Positions 33,285-41,962 of a stretch of 64,000 bases of DNA are shown here, in pieces. Source of the DNA: DB1 sp049323655 (lineage in GTDB: Bacteria > Desulfobacterota > Desulfobulbia > Desulfobulbales > SURF-16). How positions within the stretch are numbered: position 1 is the stretch's first letter; each line of letters begins with the position of its first letter. The stretch lies in contig JBMONO010000021.1 in assembly GCA_049323655.1 (NCBI GenBank), positions 1 through 64,000 on the forward strand. Reading direction: 5' to 3'. The notes beneath the pieces were generated by a model. The model had not been told where the DNA came from and did not search any database. It worked only from the letters and a program-made list of their open reading frames with translations. The translations under genes and the position numbers were made by a program.

Positions 33285-34322
33285 ATGCATGCCCTGGAAA
33301 AAGAACTTCTCATGCTCATCCGCCGCGACCGTCTCCTGGCCGCGGGCGAAAAGGTCCTGATCGGGGTGTCGGCCGGCCCTGACTCCGTGGCCCTGCTTTA
33401 TCTGCTTGCCGCCCTGGCGCCATGGATCGAGCTGGCCGGACTCACCGGGATTTATGTCGATCACGGCCTGCGGCCGGTGGAGGTGCCGGAGGAAAAGGCG
33501 CTGGTGACAGCCGCCTGTGGGCGGCTCGGGGTTGATTGTCTCTGTGACGCAATTGATGTGACCAGGCATGCTGCCGCAAGAAAGATCTCCATCGAGCATG
33601 CGGCCCGGGAGCTGCGCTATGCCTTGTTCGCGGAAACGGCGCGCCGGCTCGGCGCGGACAGGATCGCGGTGGCCCATACCGCCGACGATCAGGCGGAGGA
33701 GGTGCTGCTGCGGCTGCTGCGCGGCAGCGGTCGGGCCGGCCTCTCCGGGATGCGCACCATCCGGGGGGGAGTGCTGATCCGGCCGCTCCTTACCACGCCG
33801 AAGGCGGCGTTGCTCGCCTATCTCGCTGATCGCAAGATCCCTTTTCTTCTCGATAGTTCCAACCTGAGTCGGGATCATCTGCGCAATCGGATCCGCCTTG
33901 ATCTGCTGCCCGTCCTCCGTCAGTACAATCCCAATATCGACGGGACGTTGCGACGGACGGCCACGCTATTGCAGGACGAGGAGGAGCTGTTGGCGACGCT
34001 TGCCGCATCGTCCTGGCAGAAGGTGGTGAGCGCACAGCCGCGGCAGGGGGAAGCGCCCGAGCTGGTCATCGACTGTCCCGCCTTTCTCGTTCTTGACCGG
34101 GCCATGCAGCGGCGAGTGGTGGAGATGGCCTTTCTTGCCATGGCAAGTCGGCCCGATTTCCACAAGATCGAAGCGGTGCTCAGACTCGCCGCCTATGGCG
34201 AGGGTGGGGCGCAGCTCCATTTTTCCCAAGGCCTCCGCTTGAAAAAAATCCGGAAACGACTGATTTTTTCCTTCCCCGCCGGGCGTGTCGCCCGGCGGGG
34301 TAATCTCGACGAAGGTTTTTAA
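33285..34322 (+). CDS. tilS: tRNA(Ile)-lysidine synthase
   Basis: 345 residues, PP-loop ATPase of the TilS family (KVLIGVSAGPDSVALLYLL; EHAARELRYALFAE; AVAHTADDQAEEVLLRLLRGSG; LDSSNLSRDHLRNRIR). It converts C34 of tRNA-Ile(CAU) to lysidine. The P-loop reads SAGPDS where SGGxDS is usual. ATG at 33285 is chosen from the normal distance to the P-loop; no ribosome-binding site is obvious and the ATG at 33312 is possible. Its stop overlaps the stop of the convergent chemoreceptor gene. Confidence 0.9.
   Translation: MHALEKELLMLIRRDRLLAAGEKVLIGVSAGPDSVALLYLLAALAPWIELAGLTGIYVDHGLRPVEVPEEKALVTAACGRLGVDCLCDAIDVTRHAAARKISIEHAARELRYALFAETARRLGADRIAVAHTADDQAEEVLLRLLRGSGRAGLSGMRTIRGGVLIRPLLTTPKAALLAYLADRKIPFLLDSSNLSRDHLRNRIRLDLLPVLRQYNPNIDGTLRRTATLLQDEEELLATLAASSWQKVVSAQPRQGEAPELVIDCPAFLVLDRAMQRRVVEMAFLAMASRPDFHKIEAVLRLAAYGEGGAQLHFSQGLRLKKIRKRLIFSFPAGRVARRGNLDEGF
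34274..34300. terminator. Perfect 12-bp stem hairpin inside the tilS 3' end
   Basis: CCCCGCCGGGCG (34274-34285), loop TGT, CGCCCGGCGGGG (34289-34300). It lies within the last codons of tilS (PAGRVARRG), 20 bp before its stop, and just past the 3' end of the convergent chemoreceptor gene. Its symmetry suggests a bidirectional terminator or a block to convergent transcription; there is a T-run (34316-34320) on the plus strand. Confidence 0.5.
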
Positions 34323-35995
34323 CCGGACAGGTCCCCGGATGAGCGGATCTGGCGGAGAAAGACCTCGACCTCTTCGTGCAGCATTTTCGCCTGCAGCGAT
34401 AATTCTGATGCCGCCCGCAGCACATGGGCCGCGGCATCGCCGGTCTGTTCCGCCTCCCGGGCAACTCCGGCAATATTGTTCGAGACGTCCTGGGTGGTGG
34501 CATGTGCCTGGCGGGTGTTGTCGGCGATTTTTCGCGTTACCGCATCCTGATTATCCACCGCCTCTGAAATGGCCCGGGCGATATCGCTCAGTGCGGTGAT
34601 GGTTTCACCGATGTCCCGGATCGCCGTCACCGCATCATGGGTGGCGTTCTGGATGCCGCTGATCTGGCCGCTGATCTCGGTGGTGGCGGCGGTGGTCTGC
34701 TTGGCCAGTTCCTTGACCTCATTGGCCACCACGGCAAATCCCTTGCCCGCTTCACCGGCCCGGGCCGCCTCGATGGTCGCATTTAAGGCCAGCAGGTTGG
34801 TCTGGCCCGCCACATCGGTGATAAGCTGCACCACTTCGCCGATCTTCTGGGAGGAGGCAACGAGGCTGCCGACGAGCTGGTTGGAACGTTCCGCCTTTTC
34901 AACCGCCTGGCGGGAAATGGAGAGGGACTGATCGACCTGGCGGTGGATCTCCAGCACCGAGCCGGACAGTTCGTCGGTGGAGGCGGCAACGGTGGAAACA
35001 TTGTCCGAGGTCTCCTGGGCCGACAGCGCCACTGCATTCGATTTGTCCTTGGTCTGTTCGGCGGTCCCGGCCATGGAACGAGCGGTTTCCTCCATCCCAG
35101 CCACCGCGTCGGAAACCTTGCTGATCAGGCTGCCGATGCTTGTTTCAAAGTCATCGGCCATCCTGTTCATCAGGGCGATTTTTTCCTGTTCAGCCTGCTG
35201 TTTGGCCGATTCCTGCTCCTTCTCCAGGCGGAGTCGGGCAATGGCGTGTTCCTTGAAGATCCGCACCGCCTCCGCCATTTTACCGATCTCGTCGGTCCGC
35301 TCCTGGGCCGGGATGGCGACGTTGATATCGCCGTCAGCCAGCTGGGCCATGGCGTGCGTCATCTGTACCACCGGTTTGGTGATGGAACGGGAGAGAAGAA
35401 AGATGATAGTGCTGATCAGCAGCAGCAGGGTGAGGTTGATGGCGGTAAGCAGCAGGCGCTGTTTGGTCAGGGAGGAGTTGAGGGGGGTGAGATCAAAGGT
35501 GAGGGCAATAACGCCGCCGTGTTCGTTGGTTTGCCAGCTGGGGTGGCAGCGCAGACAGTCGCTGGTGACGATCTGCGGCAGAAAGATGCGGACATCGGTC
35601 GCCCCGATTTTCCAGACCGGTTTGTCTGAGGCGTTTACCTCTTTTGCCAGCTCCTCCTCAAGCGCCTGCCCCTTCAAGGCCTCGCCGGAGGAGGAGAGAT
35701 TGATTTTGAGGTCGCGGTCATAGAGCGAGACATCGATGACCCCGTTGATCTGGTTCTGGTGGGTCAGCAGTTTCTGGAAGTTTTTCATCTGCCCTCGTTC
35801 CAGGGAGTCTTTGACCCCCTGCTGGAGGGAAATCGCCAGGGTCTCGACCGAGTCGAGGTAGGCTTTCGTCATCTGCTGCTTCACCGTGGTGATGATGAAA
35901 AAAGTGCCGGCCAGCAAGGCGGCGGAAAGGACGAGTACCACCGCGATGACCAGCTTTTTCGATATTGACAGACCCGCGAACCGGCTCTTAGCCAT
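34319..35995 (-). CDS. Haem-binding methyl-accepting chemotaxis protein
   Basis: 558 residues. Transmembrane helix 1 at about 15-37; a periplasmic domain at about 38-190 containing a c-type haem motif, CLRCH at 147-151 (TSDCLRCHPSW); transmembrane helix 2 at about 192-215; HAMP; and a full cytoplasmic signalling domain with the conserved hairpin tip (TDVAGQTNLLALNATIEAARAGEAGKGFAVV). The covalent haem implies redox or gas sensing in the periplasm. It begins 18 bp after the hydrogenase small-subunit gene, in one operon. GGAGAG at 36004-36009 favours the second ATG (35995). Confidence 0.9.
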   Translation of the reverse strand: MAKSRFAGLSISKKLVIAVVLVLSAALLAGTFFIITTVKQQMTKAYLDSVETLAISLQQGVKDSLERGQMKNFQKLLTHQNQINGVIDVSLYDRDLKINLSSSGEALKGQALEEELAKEVNASDKPVWKIGATDVRIFLPQIVTSDCLRCHPSWQTNEHGGVIALTFDLTPLNSSLTKQRLLLTAINLTLLLLISTIIFLLSRSITKPVVQMTHAMAQLADGDINVAIPAQERTDEIGKMAEAVRIFKEHAIARLRLEKEQESAKQQAEQEKIALMNRMADDFETSIGSLISKVSDAVAGMEETARSMAGTAEQTKDKSNAVALSAQETSDNVSTVAASTDELSGSVLEIHRQVDQSLSISRQAVEKAERSNQLVGSLVASSQKIGEVVQLITDVAGQTNLLALNATIEAARAGEAGKGFAVVANEVKELAKQTTAATTEISGQISGIQNATHDAVTAIRDIGETITALSDIARAISEAVDNQDAVTRKIADNTRQAHATTQDVSNNIAGVAREAEQTGDAAAHVLRAASELSLQAKMLHEEVEVFLRQIRSSGDLSG

Positions 35996-36013
35996 GATCA
36001 TATCTCTCCGCCC

Positions 36014-36922
36014 TTAACCTTTCTGGTTGATTCTGTAGAATGGAAAATCCTTTTTCCGGGCAAATGCCGGCGAACTGCAGCCGATACAGGGCGCATTGGC
36101 GTCGATGCACCAGGTGCGACCGCCGTTCCACCAGCGGGTGGAACAGTCGGCGTGGGTTTGCGGCCCGAGACAGCCGAGCTTGAACAGGCAGCCGCGATCG
36201 CCCAGCTTCTCGGCGAATATTTCCTGCTGAAAATCATGATATCGGGGACAGGTTTCATGGACGGAACGGGCGTAGAAGCGGCTCGGAGAGCCTTCGTCCG
36301 TCAGGGTGGGCAGGCCGATTTTGACGAGATGGATGATGGTGTGCCAGACCCAGTCCGGATGAACCGAACAGCCGCGGATATTGACGACCGGCTTGCTGAT
36401 GGATCGTTTGCCGTAAAACTCGCTGAGCCCAACCGCGCCGGTGAGATTGCCCTCGGCCGCCGGAATGCCGCCATCGCAGGCGCAGGAGCCGATGGCCACC
36501 GCCGCGGTCATGGTGGTTGCCGCCTGTTCGAGCCAGGAGGCGAAGGTGCGGTGGCCAATGATGCAAGCCTCGGGCATGGCCTCCGGAATGGCGCCCTCCA
36601 CTGCCAGGATGTATTCGCCGGCCTTGCCGGAGATGAACGATTCGATCAGATCAAGGGACTGTTTGCCGGATGTGGCGGAAAGATCGGCGTGAAAGGCGAG
36701 CTGGGAGTAGTCGGTGATCATGGTCAGCGGCGACGGGGCTTCGGCCTGAAGCAGGGAAATGGAGCAGCCCGTGCAGGACTGACCCTGCAGATAGACGAGT
36801 TTCGGCACCGTTGCCGGGTCGATGCTGCGCAGGGCCGCGGCAACCGGTTCCGGCAGGCCGTTGATGCCGAAGGCAGTGCTGAGGGCGGCGGCCAGTTTGA
36901 TGAACTCCCTTCTGTCAAGCAT
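36014..36922 (-). CDS. [NiFe] hydrogenase small subunit, Tat-exported
   Basis: 302 residues with a twin-arginine signal (DRREFIKLAAALSTAFG). Fe-S ligands are visible: CTGC plus GSCACDGG plus RGCSVHP (proximal cluster), VHETCPRYHDF plus CLFKLGC (distal), and HADCSTRWWNGG with APCIGC (medial). A Cys occurs in RTWCIDANAPC where many group 1 enzymes have Pro, so the medial cluster could be 4Fe-4S. There is no C-terminal membrane anchor. An AAGGAG precedes the ATG at 36922. It is located 61 bp after the large-subunit gene and ahead of a haem chemoreceptor. Confidence 0.92.
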   Translation of the reverse strand: MLDRREFIKLAAALSTAFGINGLPEPVAAALRSIDPATVPKLVYLQGQSCTGCSISLLQAEAPSPLTMITDYSQLAFHADLSATSGKQSLDLIESFISGKAGEYILAVEGAIPEAMPEACIIGHRTFASWLEQAATTMTAAVAIGSCACDGGIPAAEGNLTGAVGLSEFYGKRSISKPVVNIRGCSVHPDWVWHTIIHLVKIGLPTLTDEGSPSRFYARSVHETCPRYHDFQQEIFAEKLGDRGCLFKLGCLGPQTHADCSTRWWNGGRTWCIDANAPCIGCSSPAFARKKDFPFYRINQKG

Positions 36923-36983
36923 GTCTGTCACTCCTTGGGGTCGCTGATGGACACGACGTTTTACCGGGGAAAGGGGACCTCTT

Positions 36984-38495
36984 TTAATGAACGGCGCAGG
37001 CCAGGCAGGGATCAAAGGAATGAACGATCCTGACCGCTTCGATCTGTTCTTCCGGTTTTTCCACCCGGGTGCCGATGAGCGCCGACTCCAGGGCACCAGG
37101 GGTGTCCCGGTCGTCCCTGGGCGAGCAGTTCCAGGTGGTCGGCACCACGCATTCGTATTTTTCCACCTTGTGATCCTTGAGGCGGATGTAATGGAGCAGG
37201 GCACCGCGGGAGGCCTCGGTGGTGCCGTAACCTTCGCCGGTGGCCGGGATGACGATTTCGGTGCCGCCGGGCTGGCCGGGATCGAGGCGTTCGCTTTCGG
37301 TCAAAAGGAAATCGGCGATAACCGCACTACAGATAGCCCGGCTCAGGTGGCGGCCGAGCACCGAGTTGAGTTGGCCGGCGGTGATGCCGGCCAGCCCGGC
37401 GAAATGATCGACGAGTTTCACCAGTTCGGCATTGTTGCCCTGCTGGTAATCGACCAGCACCCGGGCCGCCGGGCCGACTTCCACCATCCGGCCGTTGTAG
37501 CGCGGTGCCTTGACCCAGGAGTAGGCGCCGTTTTTGTCCGGTTCCGGCACCAGGTCGCCGTCTTTGACCGCCAGGCCGGATGGGGAGGAGTATTTGGCGT
37601 AGCGGACATCCTCAGTGATGCTCTCCAGCCGGACCGGGGCGACGGCGCCATCAAGGAGCACGCCCGGCGCCAGCAGCCGTTTGCTGTCCGCCTGCGGAGA
37701 GAGGGGCAGCAGACCAAACGATAGAAAACCGCCCTTGCTGCGGCCGATGTCCCAGTATTCCGGGAAGGTCTGGGCCACCGCCACCAGGTCGGGTATGTAT
37801 TTTTTGTGGATGAAATCGCGAACCTCGATGATGAGCGCCTGGTAGGAGGCGATGAGGTCGATATCCGGAACGCCGGAGCAGCCGCCCGGAAAGATGGCGG
37901 TGGCATGGGGAAATTTACCGCCGAAAATGGCGGAGGCGCGGTTGGCCTTTTTTTGGATCTCCATGGATTCCAGGTAATGTTTGAGGGCGCCGATGTTGAC
38001 TTCGGTATCCTCGATATAACGGCCCGACAGGCGGGGAAGAAAGGGAGCAGCGGGATAGGGTTTGCCGGATGCGAGTTCCGCCTTGACCCAGTCCCTGACT
38101 TTGACCAGGTCCGCATCCTTGCCGGTATACTGAAGGATGGCGGTGACATCGACGAAATCGAGGGCGGAGAGCTGATAAAAGTGGAGGAGATAATCATAGA
38201 GATGATTGGCGCCGTTGATCAGGTTGTGAAGAATGCGGCCATTGGCCGTGACCTGCATGCCGTAGGCGTTTTCCTGGGCATAGGAGGAGGCGATGGCATG
38301 GGCATACGGGCAGACGCCGCAGATACGCTGGGTGATCTGCTGGGCGTCGAGGGGGTCGCGGCCACGGAGAATGACTTCAAAGCCCCGGAACATTTCTCCG
38401 ACGCATCTGGCATCTTCGATGACGTTGTCGGTGATGGTCGTTTTGACGTTGAGGTGGCCCTCCAGTCTGGTAACCGGGCCGAGATCGATTTTCAT
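36984..38495 (-). CDS. [NiFe] hydrogenase large subunit without C-terminal extension
   Basis: 503 residues. Both Ni-Fe ligand motifs are present: RICGVCPYAHA (N-terminal) and DPCLACAVH at the very C-terminus. The protein stops at the His that normally ends the mature subunit after protease removal of about 15 residues; here the stop codon follows directly, so no processing is needed. The sequence resembles group 1 periplasmic enzymes and would be co-exported with the Tat-tagged small subunit. The large-before-small gene order is reversed from the usual group 1 order. No maturation genes lie nearby. Confidence 0.93.
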   Translation of the reverse strand: MKIDLGPVTRLEGHLNVKTTITDNVIEDARCVGEMFRGFEVILRGRDPLDAQQITQRICGVCPYAHAIASSYAQENAYGMQVTANGRILHNLINGANHLYDYLLHFYQLSALDFVDVTAILQYTGKDADLVKVRDWVKAELASGKPYPAAPFLPRLSGRYIEDTEVNIGALKHYLESMEIQKKANRASAIFGGKFPHATAIFPGGCSGVPDIDLIASYQALIIEVRDFIHKKYIPDLVAVAQTFPEYWDIGRSKGGFLSFGLLPLSPQADSKRLLAPGVLLDGAVAPVRLESITEDVRYAKYSSPSGLAVKDGDLVPEPDKNGAYSWVKAPRYNGRMVEVGPAARVLVDYQQGNNAELVKLVDHFAGLAGITAGQLNSVLGRHLSRAICSAVIADFLLTESERLDPGQPGGTEIVIPATGEGYGTTEASRGALLHYIRLKDHKVEKYECVVPTTWNCSPRDDRDTPGALESALIGTRVEKPEEQIEAVRIVHSFDPCLACAVH

Positions 38496-38540
38496 ACAGT
38501 GTATTCTCCCGTGGTGTTGATACCGTGTGACATGAAATCG

Positions 38541-38570
38541 ATTATTTCACAGTAAAAACACTGATGTCAA
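38541..38570 (-). promoter_or_regulatory. Promoter and possible operator for the hydrogenase-chemoreceptor operon
   Basis: On the minus strand, consensus -35 TTGACA (38565-38570), 18-bp spacer and -10 AATAAT (38541-38546), giving a leader of about 39 bases. Overlapping the -10 is an inverted repeat, GAAAT-CGATT-ATTTC, inside a TGTGA...TCACA frame (about 38526-38551), a candidate binding site for a CRP/FNR-type or other dimeric regulator. Confidence 0.5.
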
Positions 38571-38599
38571 TTTTTTTAAAAATCATGCGGGATAAGGAT

Positions 38600-38732
38600 G
38601 ACAAACCCGTAAAAAGTCTTTTTTCACCACTGAGCGCACTGAGAACGCAGAGAAAACATCTTTAATTACAATTAGTTATCTCTGTGCGCTCTGTGGTCTC
38701 TGTGGTTAATTTTCACTTTTTACGAGACCATC
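38600..38732 (+). repeat. MITE-like family A repeat, complete copy
   Basis: A complete 133-bp element (GACAAACCCGTAAAAAGTC to TTTTTACGAGACCATC) upstream of the hydrogenase operon promoter. Flanks AAGGAT and AAAGAT match at 5 of 6 positions, a decayed target duplication. Confidence 0.88.
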
Positions 38733-38794
38733 AAAGATGATGATCTCCCATAAATCAACTTCGGAAATTGCAGCGGGCAAAACAATGGCGGCAA

Positions 38795-41700
38795 TCACGA
38801 GGCGTGCCGGTCGAGGATGGCGCGGACCTGGCGGGCGATCTGTCCTGGAGAAAGAGGTTTCTGGATGAGGTGCGCACTTTCGGAGAAAATGTTCTGCGCC
38901 ACCGCCTCGGAGGGCAAATGACCGGTCATGAAAAGGGTCTTCATGCCGGGCTGGCGGGGCTGCAGGGTGCGGGCCAGTTCCATGCCGCCCATGCCGGGCA
39001 TGACCATGTCGGCAAGCAGGACATCGATGGGGCTCTCGCCGCTGTCGGCAACGGCGAGAGCCTCCTCGCCGTTGCCGGCTTCCAGGATCGTGTAACCCAG
39101 GGGTTCCAGGGTGTCGCGGAGAAACTGGCGAATGGTTGCGGTGTCGTCCACCACCAGGATGGTCTCTCGTCCCCGGGGCAGGGCGGCATCAGCCAGGATG
39201 GCGGAGTCGTTCGGTTGATTTTCCGCCAGGGGAAAGTAAAGATCAAAGGCAGTGCCGTGCCCCGGCGTGCTTGTCACCGCGATAAAGCCGTTGTGCTGCT
39301 TGACGATGCCGTAGACCGTGGCCAGGCCGAGGCCGGTTCCCTTGCCCATTTCCTTGGTGGTGAAGAAGGGCTCGAAGATCAGCTTCTGAATCTCCTCGGT
39401 CATCCCCTCCCCGGTGTCGATGACCCGCATGAGGACATAGGAGCCAGGTCGGATCTCTTCGAAACCGGTCTGTTTTGTTTCCGCAAGATGGACGATGTCG
39501 GTGATAAAGGTAAGCGTCCCGCCTTTGGGCATGGCATCCTTGGCGTTGATGGCGAGATTCATGATGATCTGTTCGCACTGGCCGGCATCGGCCCGGATGA
39601 GGCACCCGGGCTGGAGAGCGTTCAAGGTCAGGGTGATGTTTTCGCCGATCAGGCGGCGCAGCATCCTGGCCAGACCGTCGATCACCTGGTTGAGATTGAT
39701 GGTCCGCATTTCCAGGACCTGTCGGCGGCTGAAGGCCAGCAGCTGGCGGGTCAGAGCGGCGGCCATTTTGCCGGCCTGTTGAATCATCCCCACCTTTTGC
39801 CGGCGAGGATCATCCTCGGCCATCTCCCTGAGCAGGATTTCGCTGTAGCCGAAAATAGTGGTGAGCAGATTGTTGAAATCATGGGCGATGCCGCTGGTGA
39901 GCCGGCCCACCGCCTCCATTTTCTGGGCATGCAACAGCTGTTTTTCCAGGAGTTTGCGGCGGCTGATGTCGGTGAACAGCACCACCGCGCCGATGACCTC
40001 GCCCTCTTCCTCCACCGGGGTGACAACATATTCCACCGGAAAACTGCTGCCGTCCTTTTTCCAGAAGAGCTCGTCCGTGACGCTGTGCGGCTGCCGGGTC
40101 CGCATGGTGAGGTGAACCGGACAGTCGCAGACCGGGTAAGGGGTGCCGTCGGCCCTGGTGTGGTGAAGGAGTTCGTGCTGATTGCTGCCCAGCATCTCCG
40201 CTTCGCTGAAGCCGGTCATCCGCTCGGCCGCCGGATTCATGAAGGTGGTCCGGCCCTGCCGGTCAACTCCGTAGATGCCCTCGCCGGCCGCGTGCAAAAG
40301 CAGTTTGTTGTGGCGGTTGAGTTTGTCCGCCTGGCGGAGCGCGGCGATGCGCTCACTGATGTCGCGCAGGACGACAAGGGTGCCGGCTGGCTCGCCATGT
40401 TCGTCGCGCTGGGCGATATGGATGCTCTCCCAGGTCGTTTCGTGATCCGTGTCCGGGCCGGCCGGACGGCGGATGATACCCCGGTGGAAGGCCTGTTGCG
40501 AGGAGAGCCGACGGGCGATGCAGTTTTCCGGGGTCGGAATTTCGCCGGTGCAGAAGGTGCATGGACGGCCGACCAGATCGGGAAACTGGCGCAGGGTGGC
40601 CTCGTTGGCCCAGGTGACGATACCGTTTTGATCAAGGAGATAAATGGTGTCCGGCAGGCCGTTTAAGATGTGACGCTGGGTTTTTTCGCTCTGCGCCAGG
40701 GCTGATTCGATTTCCTTGCGACTGCTCATCTCCCGGTTGAGATCCTCGATGAGGCGTTGCTGGTCGGTCTGTGATTGCTGGAGGGTGCCGATGATCTTCC
40801 GGAGGTTGCCGGCAAGAAAAAAGATGCAGAACAGGCCCAGTCCGATGCTGACCGCAAGCGAGGTGGCGAGGAAACGTTTTTTTTCATGAATTTCGGTCGA
40901 TATGTCGGTGAGGGCGATGATGCCGCCGATGGGGTGCTGAAAGGGGTCGAGGAGAACGGGGGCGATGAGGGCGAGATAATGTATCCCGTTGACGGCAAAG
41001 GGCTTGGCTGTGTCGGTCAGAGAAAAATCCGCGGGCAGCAGCGGCGCGAGGAGCGGGGTGCTTTCAATCAGGGTGTGGTCGCGAAAGTGGTGCCGGGTTC
41101 CTTCATAGCGGCTTGCCGCCTGCCACCAGCTGCTGTCGAAAAAGACGGCGGTGGGGTTGCCGGAGGCGCGGGCGAGGGTGTTGACCAGTTCGTCGATTCT
41201 GATGCCGAGTTCGATGACCCCGATATGCCTGCCGTTATGGGCCACTGGTTCGATGATGCGGTAATAGCAGCCGAAGACGCCGATTTCATAACCGAAGAGG
41301 GGGCGCCTGGTCTGATTGGCGCGGTGGACGGCGGGGCGGATGGCCGAGAGATCATCGCCGAACAGTTCCGGTTGGTGCATGCGGAGAAAGGAGCGATCGT
41401 CCGGGGCGTGGAAGTGCATGATTTTCATATCCGGACAGAGTTTTTGCAGGGACTGATAGTGCGGCAGGGTCAGTGTGTAGAGTTTTTCCCGATCCTGTTC
41501 GGCAAAGGCGGCGATGCTGCCCTGCTGGTTGGCGATGAAGGACTTCAGCCAACTTGTGTAAAATGTCTCGTAGTGGTGCTGGGTCGCGGCGCAGATCTGC
41601 TCGAAATTGCGTTGCTGGCCGGCAAGATGGCTGTGAAAATGGGTTCTGTAAACGGTAAACTGATAGCTGGTGTAAAAGATAGACAGCAGGATGATGGTGC

Positions 41701-41833
41701 CGGCAACCAGGAGGATGGTCCGGCTCTTGACGGCTGTTGGCAGCGAGGTGCATGCGTGCATGGTGTCCCTGGGAAGATCTTTCAGAAGATAACCGAGTTT
41801 CCGACCGGAAACGGGGTTGCCGTGCCGCATCAT
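38795..41833 (-). CDS. Membrane hybrid histidine kinase with two PAS domains
   Basis: Up to 1012 residues. Transmembrane helix at about 37-59, a large periplasmic sensor (about 60-320) of the double-Cache type, a second helix (about 325-350), PAS (ILNGLPDTIYLLDQNGIV), a second PAS (LLHAAGEGIYGVDRQGRT), HisKA (SGIAHDFNNLL), HATPase (DTGEGM; GKGTGLGLATV) and a C-terminal receiver (ILVVDDTATIRQ; acceptor in LLADMVMPGMGG). PAS 1 includes CTFCTGEIPTPENC. Ligand unknown. An in-frame ATG at 41761 with AGGGA upstream may be the real start. It is a single gene between the hydrogenase locus and the cytochrome-rhodanese gene. Confidence 0.88.
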   Translation of the reverse strand: MMRHGNPVSGRKLGYLLKDLPRDTMHACTSLPTAVKSRTILLVAGTIILLSIFYTSYQFTVYRTHFHSHLAGQQRNFEQICAATQHHYETFYTSWLKSFIANQQGSIAAFAEQDREKLYTLTLPHYQSLQKLCPDMKIMHFHAPDDRSFLRMHQPELFGDDLSAIRPAVHRANQTRRPLFGYEIGVFGCYYRIIEPVAHNGRHIGVIELGIRIDELVNTLARASGNPTAVFFDSSWWQAASRYEGTRHHFRDHTLIESTPLLAPLLPADFSLTDTAKPFAVNGIHYLALIAPVLLDPFQHPIGGIIALTDISTEIHEKKRFLATSLAVSIGLGLFCIFFLAGNLRKIIGTLQQSQTDQQRLIEDLNREMSSRKEIESALAQSEKTQRHILNGLPDTIYLLDQNGIVTWANEATLRQFPDLVGRPCTFCTGEIPTPENCIARRLSSQQAFHRGIIRRPAGPDTDHETTWESIHIAQRDEHGEPAGTLVVLRDISERIAALRQADKLNRHNKLLLHAAGEGIYGVDRQGRTTFMNPAAERMTGFSEAEMLGSNQHELLHHTRADGTPYPVCDCPVHLTMRTRQPHSVTDELFWKKDGSSFPVEYVVTPVEEEGEVIGAVVLFTDISRRKLLEKQLLHAQKMEAVGRLTSGIAHDFNNLLTTIFGYSEILLREMAEDDPRRQKVGMIQQAGKMAAALTRQLLAFSRRQVLEMRTINLNQVIDGLARMLRRLIGENITLTLNALQPGCLIRADAGQCEQIIMNLAINAKDAMPKGGTLTFITDIVHLAETKQTGFEEIRPGSYVLMRVIDTGEGMTEEIQKLIFEPFFTTKEMGKGTGLGLATVYGIVKQHNGFIAVTSTPGHGTAFDLYFPLAENQPNDSAILADAALPRGRETILVVDDTATIRQFLRDTLEPLGYTILEAGNGEEALAVADSGESPIDVLLADMVMPGMGGMELARTLQPRQPGMKTLFMTGHLPSEAVAQNIFSESAHLIQKPLSPGQIARQVRAILDRHAS

Positions 41834-41907
41834 GTTTTCTTAACGGTATCCCGGAAATCGCTCATGAATAATGAGATACACGCCAGGGACGGGGATGGCG
41901 GAAAACA

Positions 41908-41935
41908 CCCGGCCCCTGTCGAAACAGGGACCGGG
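41908..41935 (-). terminator. Terminator of the cytochrome-rhodanese gene
   Basis: Stem CCCGG-c-CCCTGT and ACAGGG-a-CCGGG around a CGAA loop, with one mismatch. Read on the minus strand it is followed by GTGTTTTCC. It lies 28 bp after the stop at 41963. Confidence 0.6.
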
Positions 41936-41962
41936 TTGGCACAGTAACTTCAGAATATGGAC

